Below are positions 46,862 to 55,543 of a stretch of 64,000 bases of DNA, in pieces. Position numbers and translations under genes: made by a program. The DNA lies in contig NZ_VKAA01000022.1 of the NCBI RefSeq assembly GCF_007096635.1, positions 1-64,000 of the forward strand. Reading direction: 5' to 3'. The DNA comes from Mycolicibacterium sp. 018/SC-01/001. Lineage in GTDB: Bacteria > Actinomycetota > Actinomycetes > Mycobacteriales > Mycobacteriaceae. Every line of letters begins with the position of its first letter. Position 1 is the first letter of the stretch. Under the pieces are notes generated by a model. That model saw only the letters and a list, made by a program, of their open reading frames with translations, was not told the DNA's origin and ran no database searches.

Positions 46862-48019
46862 ATGTCTGCGCACACCTCTGACTCGACCTCCCCGGACCTG
46901 ACGGTGGCGGTCCGCGCCGCGCTGACCAAGGTCATCGACCCCGAACTGCGGCGCCCGATCACCGACGTCGGCATGGTCAAGGACGTCACCGTCGACGCCG
47001 ACGGGTCCGTGCACGTCGAGATCTACCTGACCACGTCGGCCTGCCCGAAGAAGACGGAGATCTCCGATCGCGTCACCCGGGCCGTCAGCGACGTGCCCGG
47101 CACCGGGGCGGTCCGCGTGACCCTCGACGTGATGAATGACGAGCAACGCGCCGAGTTGCGCAAGCAGCTGCGCGGCGATTCCCGCGAGCCCGTGATCCCG
47201 TTCGCCCAACCCGGCTCACTGACGCGCGTCTACGCCGTGGCCTCGGGCAAGGGTGGTGTCGGCAAGTCCAGCGTCACGGTGAACCTGGCCGCGGCGATGG
47301 CGGCCCGCGGGCTGTCGGTGGGTGTGCTCGACGCCGACATCTACGGCCATTCCGTGCCCCGCATGATGGGCACCACCGACAGGCCCACCCAGGTGGACTC
47401 GATGATCCTGCCCCCCGTCGCCCACGACGTGCGGGTCATCTCGATCGCGATGTTCACCCAGGGCAACACCCCGGTGGTGTGGCGTGGCCCGATGCTGCAC
47501 CGCGCGCTGCAGCAGTTCCTCGCCGACGTCTACTGGGGCGATCTCGACGTGCTGCTGCTCGACCTGCCGCCCGGCACCGGCGACATCGCGATCTCGGTGT
47601 CCCAGCTCATCCCCGGCGCCGAGATCCTGGTCGTGACCACCCCGCAGCTGGCCGCGGCGGAAGTCGCCGAACGCGCGGGCGCGATCGCGCTGCAGACCCG
47701 ACAGCGCATCGTGGGCGTCATCGAGAACATGGCCGGGTTGCTGATGCCCGACGGGTCGACGATGCATCTGTTCGGTGAGGGCGGCGGCCGCCAGGTCGCC
47801 GAGAGCCTGACCCGCTCGGTCGGCGCCGAGGTGCCGCTGCTGGGTCAGGTGCCCCTCGACCCTGCGTTGGTGGCCGCAGGCGATACCGGCACCCCGCTCG
47901 TGCTCAGTGCGCCGGACTCCCCTGCCGGATCCGCGCTGCGCTCCGTCGCCGACGCGCTGTCGAGCCGCAAGAGAGGGCTCGCAGGGATGTCGCTGGGTCT
48001 CGACCCGGCCGGGCGCTGA
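46862..48019 (+). CDS. mrp: Iron-sulfur carrier ATPase Mrp (ApbC/NBP35 family)
   Basis: 385 residues from ATG 46862 (GTG at 46859 is adjacent). The N-terminal MIP18/DUF59 domain (VIDPELRRPITDVGMVKDV, YLTTSACPKKTEI) is followed by the P-loop ATPase with ASGKGGVGKSSVTVNL, VLDADIYGHSVPRMMG and DLPPGTGDIAIS. In canonical Mrp a CxxC that bridges an Fe-S cluster follows ENM; here the segment reads ENMAGLLMPDGSTMHLFG without cysteines. It is convergent with tatB, with only 15 bp between. Confidence 0.92.
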   Translation: MSAHTSDSTSPDLTVAVRAALTKVIDPELRRPITDVGMVKDVTVDADGSVHVEIYLTTSACPKKTEISDRVTRAVSDVPGTGAVRVTLDVMNDEQRAELRKQLRGDSREPVIPFAQPGSLTRVYAVASGKGGVGKSSVTVNLAAAMAARGLSVGVLDADIYGHSVPRMMGTTDRPTQVDSMILPPVAHDVRVISIAMFTQGNTPVVWRGPMLHRALQQFLADVYWGDLDVLLLDLPPGTGDIAISVSQLIPGAEILVVTTPQLAAAEVAERAGAIALQTRQRIVGVIENMAGLLMPDGSTMHLFGEGGGRQVAESLTRSVGAEVPLLGQVPLDPALVAAGDTGTPLVLSAPDSPAGSALRSVADALSSRKRGLAGMSLGLDPAGR

Positions 48020-48034
48020 GAATCTCCCGGACGC

Positions 48035-48454
48035 TCAGGTCGCGTCTGGGTCGAACCGCGTCACACCGGGCGTCGAATCGCCCGGACCGGGCCCGGACTG
48101 CGGTTTCACGGCCGGGGGGTCGATCTGCGGTGTCTCCGGCGTCTGCGGTGTTGAGGGCTTGTCGAACTTGCCGGTGAAGATCGAATCGTCGCCGTCGAGC
48201 AGGTGTTTGGTCAGTGCGGCCCGCGGCGTCATGCCGCGCAGCTTCTGCAGCTCCGAGAGGGGCTCCCGCAGGTCGTCGAACTCGGGCCCGAGGTCCTCAC
48301 GCAGCTGGCTGGTGGCGCCGGAGATGTAGTCGCGGGCCTGCCGCACCGCATTCGAGGTCCAGCGGATCGCGCCCGGTAACCGCTCCGGACCCAGGATCAC
48401 CAGACCGGCGATCACCAGGACCAGCATCTCGCCCCAGCCCACGTTGGCGAACAT
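48035..48454 (-). CDS. tatB: Twin-arginine translocase subunit TatB
   Basis: 139 residues. An N-terminal transmembrane helix (MLVLVIAGLVILGPERLPGA) with the conserved Gly-Pro hinge is followed by an amphipathic helix (AIRWTSNAVRQARDYISGAT) and a Pro/Thr-rich tail. TatB recognises folded substrates with TatC. It starts 4 bp after the htrA stop, at the end of the sigE-rseA-htrA-tatB unit. Confidence 0.92.
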   Translation of the reverse strand: MFANVGWGEMLVLVIAGLVILGPERLPGAIRWTSNAVRQARDYISGATSQLREDLGPEFDDLREPLSELQKLRGMTPRAALTKHLLDGDDSIFTGKFDKPSTPQTPETPQIDPPAVKPQSGPGPGDSTPGVTRFDPDAT

Positions 48455-48458
48455 CGGC

Positions 48459-49946
48459 CTAGGTGCTGTTGTCGGCGCCGGGGGTGACGGTCAGCGTGAC
48501 CCGCCGGCCGTCGCGCATCACCTCGATCGGCGCGGGTTCACCGATCTTGAGCTGACGGACGGCGACGACGAACTCGTCGGCGTCGGCGACGTCGCGGTCA
48601 CCGACCTTGACGACGACGTCGTTCTCCAGGATGCCGGCGCGCTCCGCGGGGCCGCCCGCCGTCACGTTGGCGATCTGAGCCCCCTTCGAGACGTCGTTGC
48701 TGACCGACCGAGCCGTCAGGCCCAGCGTCGGATGCGCGATCTTGCCGTCCTGGATCAAGGCCTCGACGACCTGTTTGACCTCGTTGACGGGGATCGCGAA
48801 GCCGAGGCCGCTGGCGCTGTCGGACAGCGACTTGCCGGCGGTGTTGATGCCGATGACCTCGGAATTCATGTTGATCAGCGGACCGCCGGAGTTGCCGTGG
48901 TTGATCGACGCGTCGGTCTGCACACCGTCGATCACCGTGTCGGTGTCCGACCCGTCACCCGACAGCGGCACCGGCCGGTGCAGCGCGCTGATGATGCCGT
49001 GCGTGACCGTGCTGCGCAGCCCCAGCGGGGCGCCCGCCGCGATCACCTCTTCACCGACGCGCAGCTTCTCCGAATCGCCGAGACGGGCGACCACCAGGTT
49101 GTCGACGTTGTCGACCTTGAGCACCGCCAGGTCGGTCTTGGGATCGCGCCCGACGAGGTTGGCCGGCACCTCCTTGCCGTCGTTGAACACGACGGACATC
49201 TTGAACTTGCTGGGGTTGGTCGCGGCCTCGGAGATCACGTGGTTGTTCGTGACGATGTAGCCGCGTCCGTCGACGATGACGCCGGAGCCCTGTGCCCCCT
49301 CCGTGTCGCTCGTCGCCTCGATCGTCACCACGGAATCCGCGACGGCGGCGGCCACCTTCGCGAACTGCCCCTGCGGCGGCTCACCGTTGTTGCTGGTTTC
49401 CAGCGTCACCTTGGACGTCGTGAAGGCCTCGACGACCTCGGCGGTCTTACGGCCGACCACGCCGCCCGCGATGCCGATGACCAGGGCGACGATCCCCAGC
49501 ACGACGAGGGCGAACCAGGACACCTTGCCGCCGAACAGGACGTCGCGCACACCCAACTTGCCGACCGGAGCGGCCTGCACGACCGGGGCGGCCTGCTCGA
49601 CCGCGGGGGTGCCCAATGCGACGGGGGCGCCGGGATCGCGCCAGGGATCGTCGGCGTCGTCGGCGGCACCGCCGCGCTCGGCGTCCAGGGCGCCCGCGTC
49701 GGTGGGGTGCCGCTGCAACGAGTCCACGCCGGGTGACGGCCGCCCGAAGGCCTCGGCCAGCACCGGGTCGGGCGGTTGGTCCTTCGGAGCGTATTCACCC
49801 TGATCGCGGCTCTGCCCACGGCTCAAGAACGAGCCGCGCACGCCGTCGGGGCGGCCGAAGGCGCGGGTGGCCGCCGGATCGACCGGCGGCCTCGACACGG
49901 GGCGTGGATCGAGACGCTCCCGGCCCGTCTGGTCGATGTTGGTCAC
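48459..49946 (-). CDS. htrA: Membrane-anchored serine protease HtrA
   Basis: 495 residues. A 140-residue cytoplasmic leader and one transmembrane helix (about 143-165, SWFALVVLGIVALVIGIAGG) precede a periplasm-facing protease with His236 (IVTNNHVI), Asp272 (KTDLAVLKV) and Ser353 (NHGNSGGPL). A C-terminal PDZ domain follows (about 395-490, ending VMRDGRRVTLTVTPG). It degrades or refolds damaged envelope proteins and is controlled by SigE in mycobacteria. Confidence 0.95.
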   Translation of the reverse strand: MTNIDQTGRERLDPRPVSRPPVDPAATRAFGRPDGVRGSFLSRGQSRDQGEYAPKDQPPDPVLAEAFGRPSPGVDSLQRHPTDAGALDAERGGAADDADDPWRDPGAPVALGTPAVEQAAPVVQAAPVGKLGVRDVLFGGKVSWFALVVLGIVALVIGIAGGVVGRKTAEVVEAFTTSKVTLETSNNGEPPQGQFAKVAAAVADSVVTIEATSDTEGAQGSGVIVDGRGYIVTNNHVISEAATNPSKFKMSVVFNDGKEVPANLVGRDPKTDLAVLKVDNVDNLVVARLGDSEKLRVGEEVIAAGAPLGLRSTVTHGIISALHRPVPLSGDGSDTDTVIDGVQTDASINHGNSGGPLINMNSEVIGINTAGKSLSDSASGLGFAIPVNEVKQVVEALIQDGKIAHPTLGLTARSVSNDVSKGAQIANVTAGGPAERAGILENDVVVKVGDRDVADADEFVVAVRQLKIGEPAPIEVMRDGRRVTLTVTPGADNST

Positions 49947-50039
49947 GCGTGGATCGCCCTTCTCGTCACCGTGTTCACCTGCAAGTCTTCAGACGCCAGC
50001 AATCAACAGGACCCGTTCCGGGCCGGCGTCAACCACACC

Positions 50040-50450
50040 CTACCGACGCTTCCGACGGGCGCGCTGTGCACCGTCGGCAAGCTGCGGCGTGTCTGGAGGT
50101 TCGGCATCGTGCTCCGACCGGTGCACGGGTGCGTGCTGGGGAATCTGCGACAGCAGGCCCAGCAAAGTGCTGGGCATCGCCACCGGGCAGGCGTCCCGCA
50201 GCACTTCCCGGGCCTGACGCTGCGTGTCGACCTCCATCGCGCACTCGGGGCACATCGACATGTGGTGTGCGGCGCGCAGGTGCGCGCTCATCCTCAGTTC
50301 GCCGTCGACGTACGCGGCGACCGCCTCGGTCGACAGATGCTCGGTGCTGCGGAACTCGCGGGGTCCGACCGGCGCGTCACTCTGGGAGGCGAACTGGCTG
50401 GGAAGCCAGGAGAAGGCCCGGCGGAACGCATGTCCGGGATCGAACACCAC
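50040..50450 (-). CDS. rseA: Anti-sigma factor RseA of SigE
   Basis: 136 residues from GTG with AGGAG upstream. The zinc-associated anti-sigma motif is H63-x3-C67-x2-C70 in AAHHMSMCPECAMEV. FRRAFSWLPSQFASQSDAPV near the N-terminus matches M. tuberculosis RseA closely. It lacks a membrane segment. Known control is redox- and phosphorylation-dependent release and degradation of the anti-sigma factor, freeing SigE. Confidence 0.93.
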   Translation of the reverse strand: MVFDPGHAFRRAFSWLPSQFASQSDAPVGPREFRSTEHLSTEAVAAYVDGELRMSAHLRAAHHMSMCPECAMEVDTQRQAREVLRDACPVAMPSTLLGLLSQIPQHAPVHRSEHDAEPPDTPQLADGAQRARRKRR

Positions 50451-50534
50451 CTGACTCCTCTCCGGTCATGAACGCAGGTCCTGCTTCGAATGTAGCGCGG
50501 CTTCCTGTGCACCCGCCGTTCATTCCCGGTCGGG

Positions 50535-51344
50535 CTAGGCCGAGTTCCTCATCGCCGCGCTGTCCGAGCCGTGCCGGGCCAGGTACTCCCGCAGCGCCTG
50601 CCGGCCACGGTGGATGCGGCTGCGCACGGTGCCGAGCTTGACGCCCAGCGTGGCACCGATCTCCTCGTACGACAGTCCCTCGATGTCGCACAGCACGACG
50701 GCGGCGCGGAATTCGGGGGCCAGTGAGTCGAGGGCGGCCTGCAAGTCGGGGCCGAGCCGCGAATCGTGGTAGATCTGCTCCGGGTTCGGCTCGTCGGCCG
50801 GCACCCGCTCGTAGTCCTCCGGCAGCGCCTCCATCCGGATGCGCCCGCGGCGGCGGACCATGTCGAGGAACAGGTTCGTGGTGATGCGATGCAGCCAGCC
50901 CTCGAAGGTGCCCGGCTGATAGTTCTGGACCGAGCGGAACACCCGGATGAAGGTCTCCTGGGTGAGGTCCTCGGCGTCGTGCTGATTGCCCGACAAGCGA
51001 TAGGCCAGCCGGTACACGCGGTCGGCGTGCTGGCGCACGAGCTCGTCCCAGCTGGGCATCGCAGCGTGGTCACCAGTGGCGTCGAAGACGGCGGTGCCGG
51101 TCAGCTCGTCGGTGGTCTCGACCCACTCGGCCTCGGTGAACTGTTCGAGATGGGCCATCGAGACGGGCGCAGAGACAGGCGCGGGGTTCGTGCCGGGAAC
51201 GTGGATGGTCGTCGGATCCTCCGTGTCGTAGGGGGTGCGTCCGGGGTCGAAGCTCGGCTCCGAGCGCTCGAAGTGCTCAACGCGGCGCAGAGACGCATTC
51301 TTCCCGCGGTCGGCTGTCCCGTCGCGGTGCGCGGCGTCTGTCAT
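50535..51344 (-). CDS. sigE: ECF sigma factor SigE
   Basis: 269 residues from ATG 51344. Region 2 (WDELVRQHADRVYRLAYRLS, AEDLTQETFIRVFRSVQNYQ) and region 4 (LCDIEGLSYEEIGATLGVKL, TVRSRIHRGRQALREYL) are essentially those of mycobacterial SigE, which controls heat, detergent and surface-stress genes. The N-terminal 85 residues vary between species; alternative starts such as Met 31 residues before the conserved core are known to be used in related species. An additional frame to 52049 exists upstream but lacks a signal and runs antisense to the methyltransferase gene. Confidence 0.94.
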   Translation of the reverse strand: MTDAAHRDGTADRGKNASLRRVEHFERSEPSFDPGRTPYDTEDPTTIHVPGTNPAPVSAPVSMAHLEQFTEAEWVETTDELTGTAVFDATGDHAAMPSWDELVRQHADRVYRLAYRLSGNQHDAEDLTQETFIRVFRSVQNYQPGTFEGWLHRITTNLFLDMVRRRGRIRMEALPEDYERVPADEPNPEQIYHDSRLGPDLQAALDSLAPEFRAAVVLCDIEGLSYEEIGATLGVKLGTVRSRIHRGRQALREYLARHGSDSAAMRNSA

Positions 51345-51380
51345 GCGAACACGTTCTCCCGTCGTGGTGAGGCAGGCATA

Positions 51381-51410
51381 TGAGCAAACTGAACATTTCC
51401 TGAGAAAGCT
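51381..51410 (-). promoter_or_regulatory. Candidate MprA-type direct repeat upstream of sigE
   Basis: Read on the minus strand, TTTCTCAGGAAATGTTCAGT (within this stretch) contains two CAG-centred units a turn of the helix apart. SigE genes in mycobacteria are activated by the MprAB two-component system from a CAG-containing direct repeat in this region. The spacing to the start is about 40-65 bp. Similarity is judged by eye and is weak evidence. Confidence 0.3.
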
Positions 51411-51524
51411 CGCCACCCATTTTCGACCAGCGGAAACGCCCGCGCAGCGGTGGGACGCGGGCAGGCGGGCGGGGCGGGGCGTGTCGGGGGGTCGATGCCC
51501 TGGTCGACGCTCTACGCTGCGGGC

Positions 51525-52205
51525 ATGTCGAGCAGCGACGAGCCCCCCGCCGGCGGCGGCGACGCCCCGGCCACACCGAGTGTCGCCGAGGCGATCGTCA
51601 GCCACGCCGAACACTCGATCTCCGAGGACGCGATCGTCGCCGCCGCGCGTGAGCGAGCCGTCGACATCGGCGCGGGGGCGATCACGCCGGCTGTCGGCGC
51701 GCTGCTGTGTGTGCTGGCGAAGCTGACCAGGGCGAAAGCCGTCGTCGAAGTCGGTACAGGCGCCGGGGTCAGCGGGTTGTGGCTGCTCTCGGGCATGCGC
51801 GACGACGGCGTGCTGACCACGATCGATGTCGAACCCGAGCATCAGCGGATCGCCAAGCAGGCGTTCACCGAGGCCGGCGTCGGGCCGGGCCGCACGCGCT
51901 TGATCAGCGGCCGCGCGCAGGAGGTGCTGACCCGGCTCGCCGACGAGTCCTACGACCTGGTGTTCATCGACGCGGCTCCGGGCGACCAACCCCAGTTCGT
52001 GGTCGAGGGCGTGCGGCTGCTGCGGCCCGGAGGAGTGATCGTGCTGCATCGGGCCGCGCTCGGTGGCCGGGCCGGTGATGCGACCGCCAAAGACGCCGAG
52101 GTGAGCGCTGTCCGCGAAGCGGCCCGTCTGATCGCTGAGGACGAACGGTTGACTCCAGTGCTGATTCCGCTCGGCGACGGCTTGCTCGCCGCCGCCCGCG
52201 ACTGA
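51525..52205 (+). CDS. SAM-dependent O-methyltransferase (Rv1220c-like)
   Basis: 226 residues from ATG 51525. AVVEVGTGAGVSGLWLLSGM is motif I for S-adenosylmethionine; LTTIDVEPEHQRIAKQAF and YDLVFIDAAPGDQPQF follow in the order found in class I, COMT-like O-methyltransferases. A TACGCT -10-like hexamer just upstream suggests leaderless transcription. It lies next to and divergent from sigE exactly as Rv1220c does. The substrate is unknown. Confidence 0.88.
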   Translation: MSSSDEPPAGGGDAPATPSVAEAIVSHAEHSISEDAIVAAARERAVDIGAGAITPAVGALLCVLAKLTRAKAVVEVGTGAGVSGLWLLSGMRDDGVLTTIDVEPEHQRIAKQAFTEAGVGPGRTRLISGRAQEVLTRLADESYDLVFIDAAPGDQPQFVVEGVRLLRPGGVIVLHRAALGGRAGDATAKDAEVSAVREAARLIAEDERLTPVLIPLGDGLLAAARD

Positions 52206-52220
52206 ATTTTCTCTGCCGAC

Positions 52221-52271
52221 CAGACGCGAACTCGAGTGATTTCGCGGCGTGTCGGCTCGAGTTCGCGTCTG
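52221..52271 (+). terminator. Perfect 16-bp inverted repeat after the methyltransferase gene
   Basis: CAGACGCGAACTCGAG (52221-52236) pairs with CTCGAGTTCGCGTCTG (52256-52271) across a 19-base loop. It starts 16 bp after the stop codon and precedes the TetR operator region, consistent with a terminator. The loop itself contains GATTTCGCGGCGTGTC, resembling the arms of the hairpin at 62515-62563. Confidence 0.6.
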
Positions 52272-52316
52272 TCCCCTACTTCGTGTGGGCCCACGCGGGA
52301 CAGCCTTGACCGTCGA

Positions 52317-52351
52317 CTAAACACGCGTTTAGCATGTTGAACATGCGTTCA
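52317..52351. promoter_or_regulatory. Two operator palindromes at the TetR start (ABC exporter unit)
   Basis: CTAAAC-ACGC-GTTTAG (52317-52332) and TGAAC-ATGC-GTTCA (52338-52351) have centres 20 bp apart, on the same face of the helix. The TetR start codon (52334, or 52343) lies between or in them. Autorepression by the TetR protein, as described for Rv1219c, is the natural reading. Confidence 0.6.
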
Positions 52352-52999
52352 GCAGATGACCTGACCGCCGCGGCCCGGATTCGCGACGCCGCCATCGCCC
52401 TGTTCGGCCGCGACGGGTTCCGCGTCAGCGTGCGCGCGATCGCAACGGAGGCCGGCGTGAGTCCCGGCCTGGTCATCCACCACTTCGGCAGCAAGGACAA
52501 CCTGCACCGCGCCTGCGACGACTACGTGGCGGAGACCATCCGGGCTGCGAAGGCCGAGTCGATCCAGTCCTCCGATCCCGCCACGTGGATCGCCCAACTG
52601 GCCGAGATCGAGGACTACGCGCCGATGATGGCCTACCTGGTGCGCAGCCTGCAGGCCGGCGGAGACCTCGCAAAGAGCCTGTGGCACACCATGATCGACA
52701 ACACCGAGCAGTACATCGAAGAGGGTGTGCGCGCCGGCACGATCAAGCCCAGCGTGGACCCGAAGGCGCGCGCCCGATTCCTCGGAATGTCCGGCGGTGG
52801 CCTGTTCTTGCTGTACCTGCAGTTGCACCCCGACCCGTCGGATCTGCGTGCGGTGCTGCGCGACTACAGCGAAGAAATGGTGCTGCCCGCACTCGAGATC
52901 TACACCCACGGTCTGATGACCGACTCGACGATGTACGACGCCTTCGTGACCAGGCGTCAGCAAGGAATTCCGTTCACACAGGGAGACCCAGATGAGTGA
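52334..52999 (+). CDS. TetR regulator of an ABC exporter (Rv1219c-like)
   Basis: 221 residues from ATG 52334 (alternative ATG 52343). The helix-turn-helix is VRAIATEAGVSPGLVIHHFG. The C-terminal domain is helical and large. The stop overlaps the ABC ATPase start (52992), so regulator and exporter are translated together. M. tuberculosis Rv1219c controls the homologous Rv1218c-Rv1217c efflux pump. Confidence 0.9.
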   Translation: MLNMRSADDLTAAARIRDAAIALFGRDGFRVSVRAIATEAGVSPGLVIHHFGSKDNLHRACDDYVAETIRAAKAESIQSSDPATWIAQLAEIEDYAPMMAYLVRSLQAGGDLAKSLWHTMIDNTEQYIEEGVRAGTIKPSVDPKARARFLGMSGGGLFLLYLQLHPDPSDLRAVLRDYSEEMVLPALEIYTHGLMTDSTMYDAFVTRRQQGIPFTQGDPDE

Positions 53000-53903
53000 G
53001 CACTCTGCGATCGAGGTGCGGTCGCTGACCAAGACATTCGGTGCGGTGAAAGCCCTCGACGGCCTCGACCTGTCGGTCGCCGACGGTGAGGTGCACGGCT
53101 TCCTCGGCCCCAACGGCGCCGGCAAGTCGACCACCCTCCGCATCCTGCTCGGGCTCGCCCGCGCCGACGCCGGAACCGTCCGCGTCCTCGGCGCCGACCC
53201 GTGGACCGATGCCGTGGCACTACACCGGCAGATGGCCTACGTGCCCGGGGACGTCACGCTGTGGCCGACGCTCACGGGCGGCGAGACGATCGACCTGTTG
53301 GCACGGATGCGAGGCGGACTCGACACGGCGCGTCGCGACGAGCTGATCGAGCGGTTCGGCCTCGACCCCACGAAGAAGGCACGCACCTATTCGAAGGGCA
53401 ACCGCCAGAAGGTGTCCCTGGTGTCGGCCTTCTCCTCGCACGCCCGACTCCTACTGCTCGACGAGCCCAGCACCGGGTTGGACCCGTTGATGGAGAACGT
53501 CTTCCAGCAATGCGTGGGTGAAGCCCGCGATCGCGGCGCCACCGTCCTGCTCTCCAGCCACATCCTGGCCGAGACCGAGGCGCTGTGCGATCGCGTCACG
53601 ATCATCCGAGCCGGCCGGACCGTCGAGAGCGGAACGCTCGAGTCGATGCGGCACCTGTCGCGCACCTCGATCACCGCCGAATTGCTTCGGCAGCCACCCG
53701 ATCTCAGTGGGATTGCCGGTGTCGAAGACGTCACGGTCGACGGCACGACGGTGCGGGCGCAGGTCGACGCGGACAGCTTGGCGACGGTGATCAAGGTGCT
53801 CGGTGACGCGGGTGTCCGCAGCCTGGTCAGCCAGCCACCCACACTCGAGGAACTGTTCCTGCGCCATTACGACACGGACACCCCGGAGCAGGTGCACGCA
53901 TGA
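52992..53903 (+). CDS. ABC exporter ATP-binding subunit (Rv1218c-like)
   Basis: 303 residues. Walker A GPNGAGKSTTLRILLG near 38-53, signature-type YSKGNRQKVSL, Walker B LLLLDEPSTGLDPL and the H-loop LLSSHILAE are intact. The C-terminal 80 residues resemble the extension of DrrA-like drug exporters. It dimerises and drives the adjacent permease. In M. tuberculosis this pair exports several inhibitor classes. Confidence 0.92.
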   Translation: MSEHSAIEVRSLTKTFGAVKALDGLDLSVADGEVHGFLGPNGAGKSTTLRILLGLARADAGTVRVLGADPWTDAVALHRQMAYVPGDVTLWPTLTGGETIDLLARMRGGLDTARRDELIERFGLDPTKKARTYSKGNRQKVSLVSAFSSHARLLLLDEPSTGLDPLMENVFQQCVGEARDRGATVLLSSHILAETEALCDRVTIIRAGRTVESGTLESMRHLSRTSITAELLRQPPDLSGIAGVEDVTVDGTTVRAQVDADSLATVIKVLGDAGVRSLVSQPPTLEELFLRHYDTDTPEQVHA

Positions 53904-55543
53904 CCACGCTGATCGAACGCCCCCACCCCGCGCACCACGCGCCCGACCACGGCACCTCACTGACCGGAACCATGTACCTGCTCCGGCTGTACGCCCGCCG
54001 AGACCGAATCATCCTGCCGCTCTGGGTGTTACTGCTCTCGGTCCCCCTGTCGACCGTCTACATCGGCGCCACCGCCTCCGTCTACCCCACCGCGGCGGAC
54101 CGCGCGTCACTGGCGGCGTCGATCATGGCCAGCCCCGCCCAGCGGGCCATCTACGGGCAGGTGTTCAACGACAGCCTCGGCGCGGTCGGCATCTGGAAAG
54201 CCGGCATGTTCCACGCCCTGATCGCCGTCGCGGTGATCCTCACCGTGATCCGGCACACCCGCGCCGACGAGGAGGCCGGCCGCACCGAACTGATCGATTC
54301 GACCGCAATCGGCCGCTACTCCGGACTGACGGCGGCACTGCTGCTCGCCGGCGGCGCATCGGTGGGGACCGGGATCATCGGTGCCGCCGGTCTGCTCACG
54401 CAGGACGTCCCCGCCACCGGATCGTTGGCATTCGGCGCCGCCCTCACCTGCTCGGGTCTGGTGTTCGCCGCGGTCGCCGCCGTCGCAGCGCAGCTGTCCC
54501 CCGGCGCGCGCGTCGCCCGGGGTGCCGCGCTGGCGGCCCTCGGCGCGGCCTTCACGCTGCGAGCGGTCGGGGATGCCGGCAGCCGCGCGTCGTTCCTGAG
54601 TTGGCTCTCACCGCTGGGCTGGTCCCTCGAGGTCAGGCCATACGCCGGCGACAGATTCACGGTCCTGGCACTGCACCTCGCGCTCACCGTCGCACTGCTC
54701 GCGGTGGCCTACCTGCTGCTCTCCCGGCGCGATGTCGGCGCAGGCCTGCTCGCCGAACGTCCTGGACCGCCCCGGGCATCCGCGACATTGGGTGGCGCGG
54801 TCGGACTGGCGTGGCGTCTCCACCGCGGAACGCTGCTGGTGTGGACGGTGGGCTTGTGTCTCTACGGCCTGCTGATCGGTACCGTCGTGCACGGTATCGG
54901 CGAGGAGATGGGCGGTAGTCAGCTCGCCCGCGACATCGTGGCCCGCCTCGGCGGGTCCAGTGCGATCGAGCAAGCGTTCATCGCGGTGGCGTTCAGCATG
55001 CTCGGCATGATCGCCGCGGCGTTCGGGGTGTCGCTGGCCCTGCGGCTGCACCAGGAGGAGAGCAGCCAGCGCGCCGAAACGCTGCTCGCCGGCTCGGTGA
55101 GCCGAACCCGTTGGCTCGCAAGCCATGTGGTCTTCGCGATGGGTGGGCCGGCGCTCGCGCTGCTGGTGGCCGGCATCGTCACCGGGCTGACGTACGGGGT
55201 CGCCGTCGGTGATGTCGGCGCCACCCTGCCCGCCGTGCTCGGCACGGCGGCCGCCCAGTTGCCGGCGGTGTGGCTGCTCGCCGGAGTGGCCGTGGCGCTG
55301 TTCGGCCTCGCGCCCCGCTTCGCCCCCGTCGCGTGGGGTGTCCTGGTCGCCGTCGTCGCGGTGTACCTGATGGGATCACTGGCCAACGCGCCGCGCTGGC
55401 TGCTCGATCTCGAACCATTCGGCCACATCCCCCACGTCGGCACCGGTGAGTTCACCGCGGTGCCACTGATCTGGCTGCTGTGCCTCGACGCTGCGGCGAT
55501 CGCGCTGGGCATCATCGGGTTCCGCCGGCGTGACATGCGCTGA
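53900..55543 (+). CDS. ABC exporter permease (Rv1217c-like)
   Basis: 547 residues starting inside the ATPase stop (ATGA). About twelve hydrophobic segments form two homologous halves, each opened by a region such as GTMYLLRLYARRDRIILPLW and AWRLHRGTLLVWTVGLCLYG. RHTRADEEAGRTELI and RLHQEESSQRAETLLAGSVS are the paired cytoplasmic coupling segments typical of polyketide-antibiotic exporters. It pairs with the upstream ATPase. Confidence 0.9.
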   Translation: MTTLIERPHPAHHAPDHGTSLTGTMYLLRLYARRDRIILPLWVLLLSVPLSTVYIGATASVYPTAADRASLAASIMASPAQRAIYGQVFNDSLGAVGIWKAGMFHALIAVAVILTVIRHTRADEEAGRTELIDSTAIGRYSGLTAALLLAGGASVGTGIIGAAGLLTQDVPATGSLAFGAALTCSGLVFAAVAAVAAQLSPGARVARGAALAALGAAFTLRAVGDAGSRASFLSWLSPLGWSLEVRPYAGDRFTVLALHLALTVALLAVAYLLLSRRDVGAGLLAERPGPPRASATLGGAVGLAWRLHRGTLLVWTVGLCLYGLLIGTVVHGIGEEMGGSQLARDIVARLGGSSAIEQAFIAVAFSMLGMIAAAFGVSLALRLHQEESSQRAETLLAGSVSRTRWLASHVVFAMGGPALALLVAGIVTGLTYGVAVGDVGATLPAVLGTAAAQLPAVWLLAGVAVALFGLAPRFAPVAWGVLVAVVAVYLMGSLANAPRWLLDLEPFGHIPHVGTGEFTAVPLIWLLCLDAAAIALGIIGFRRRDMR

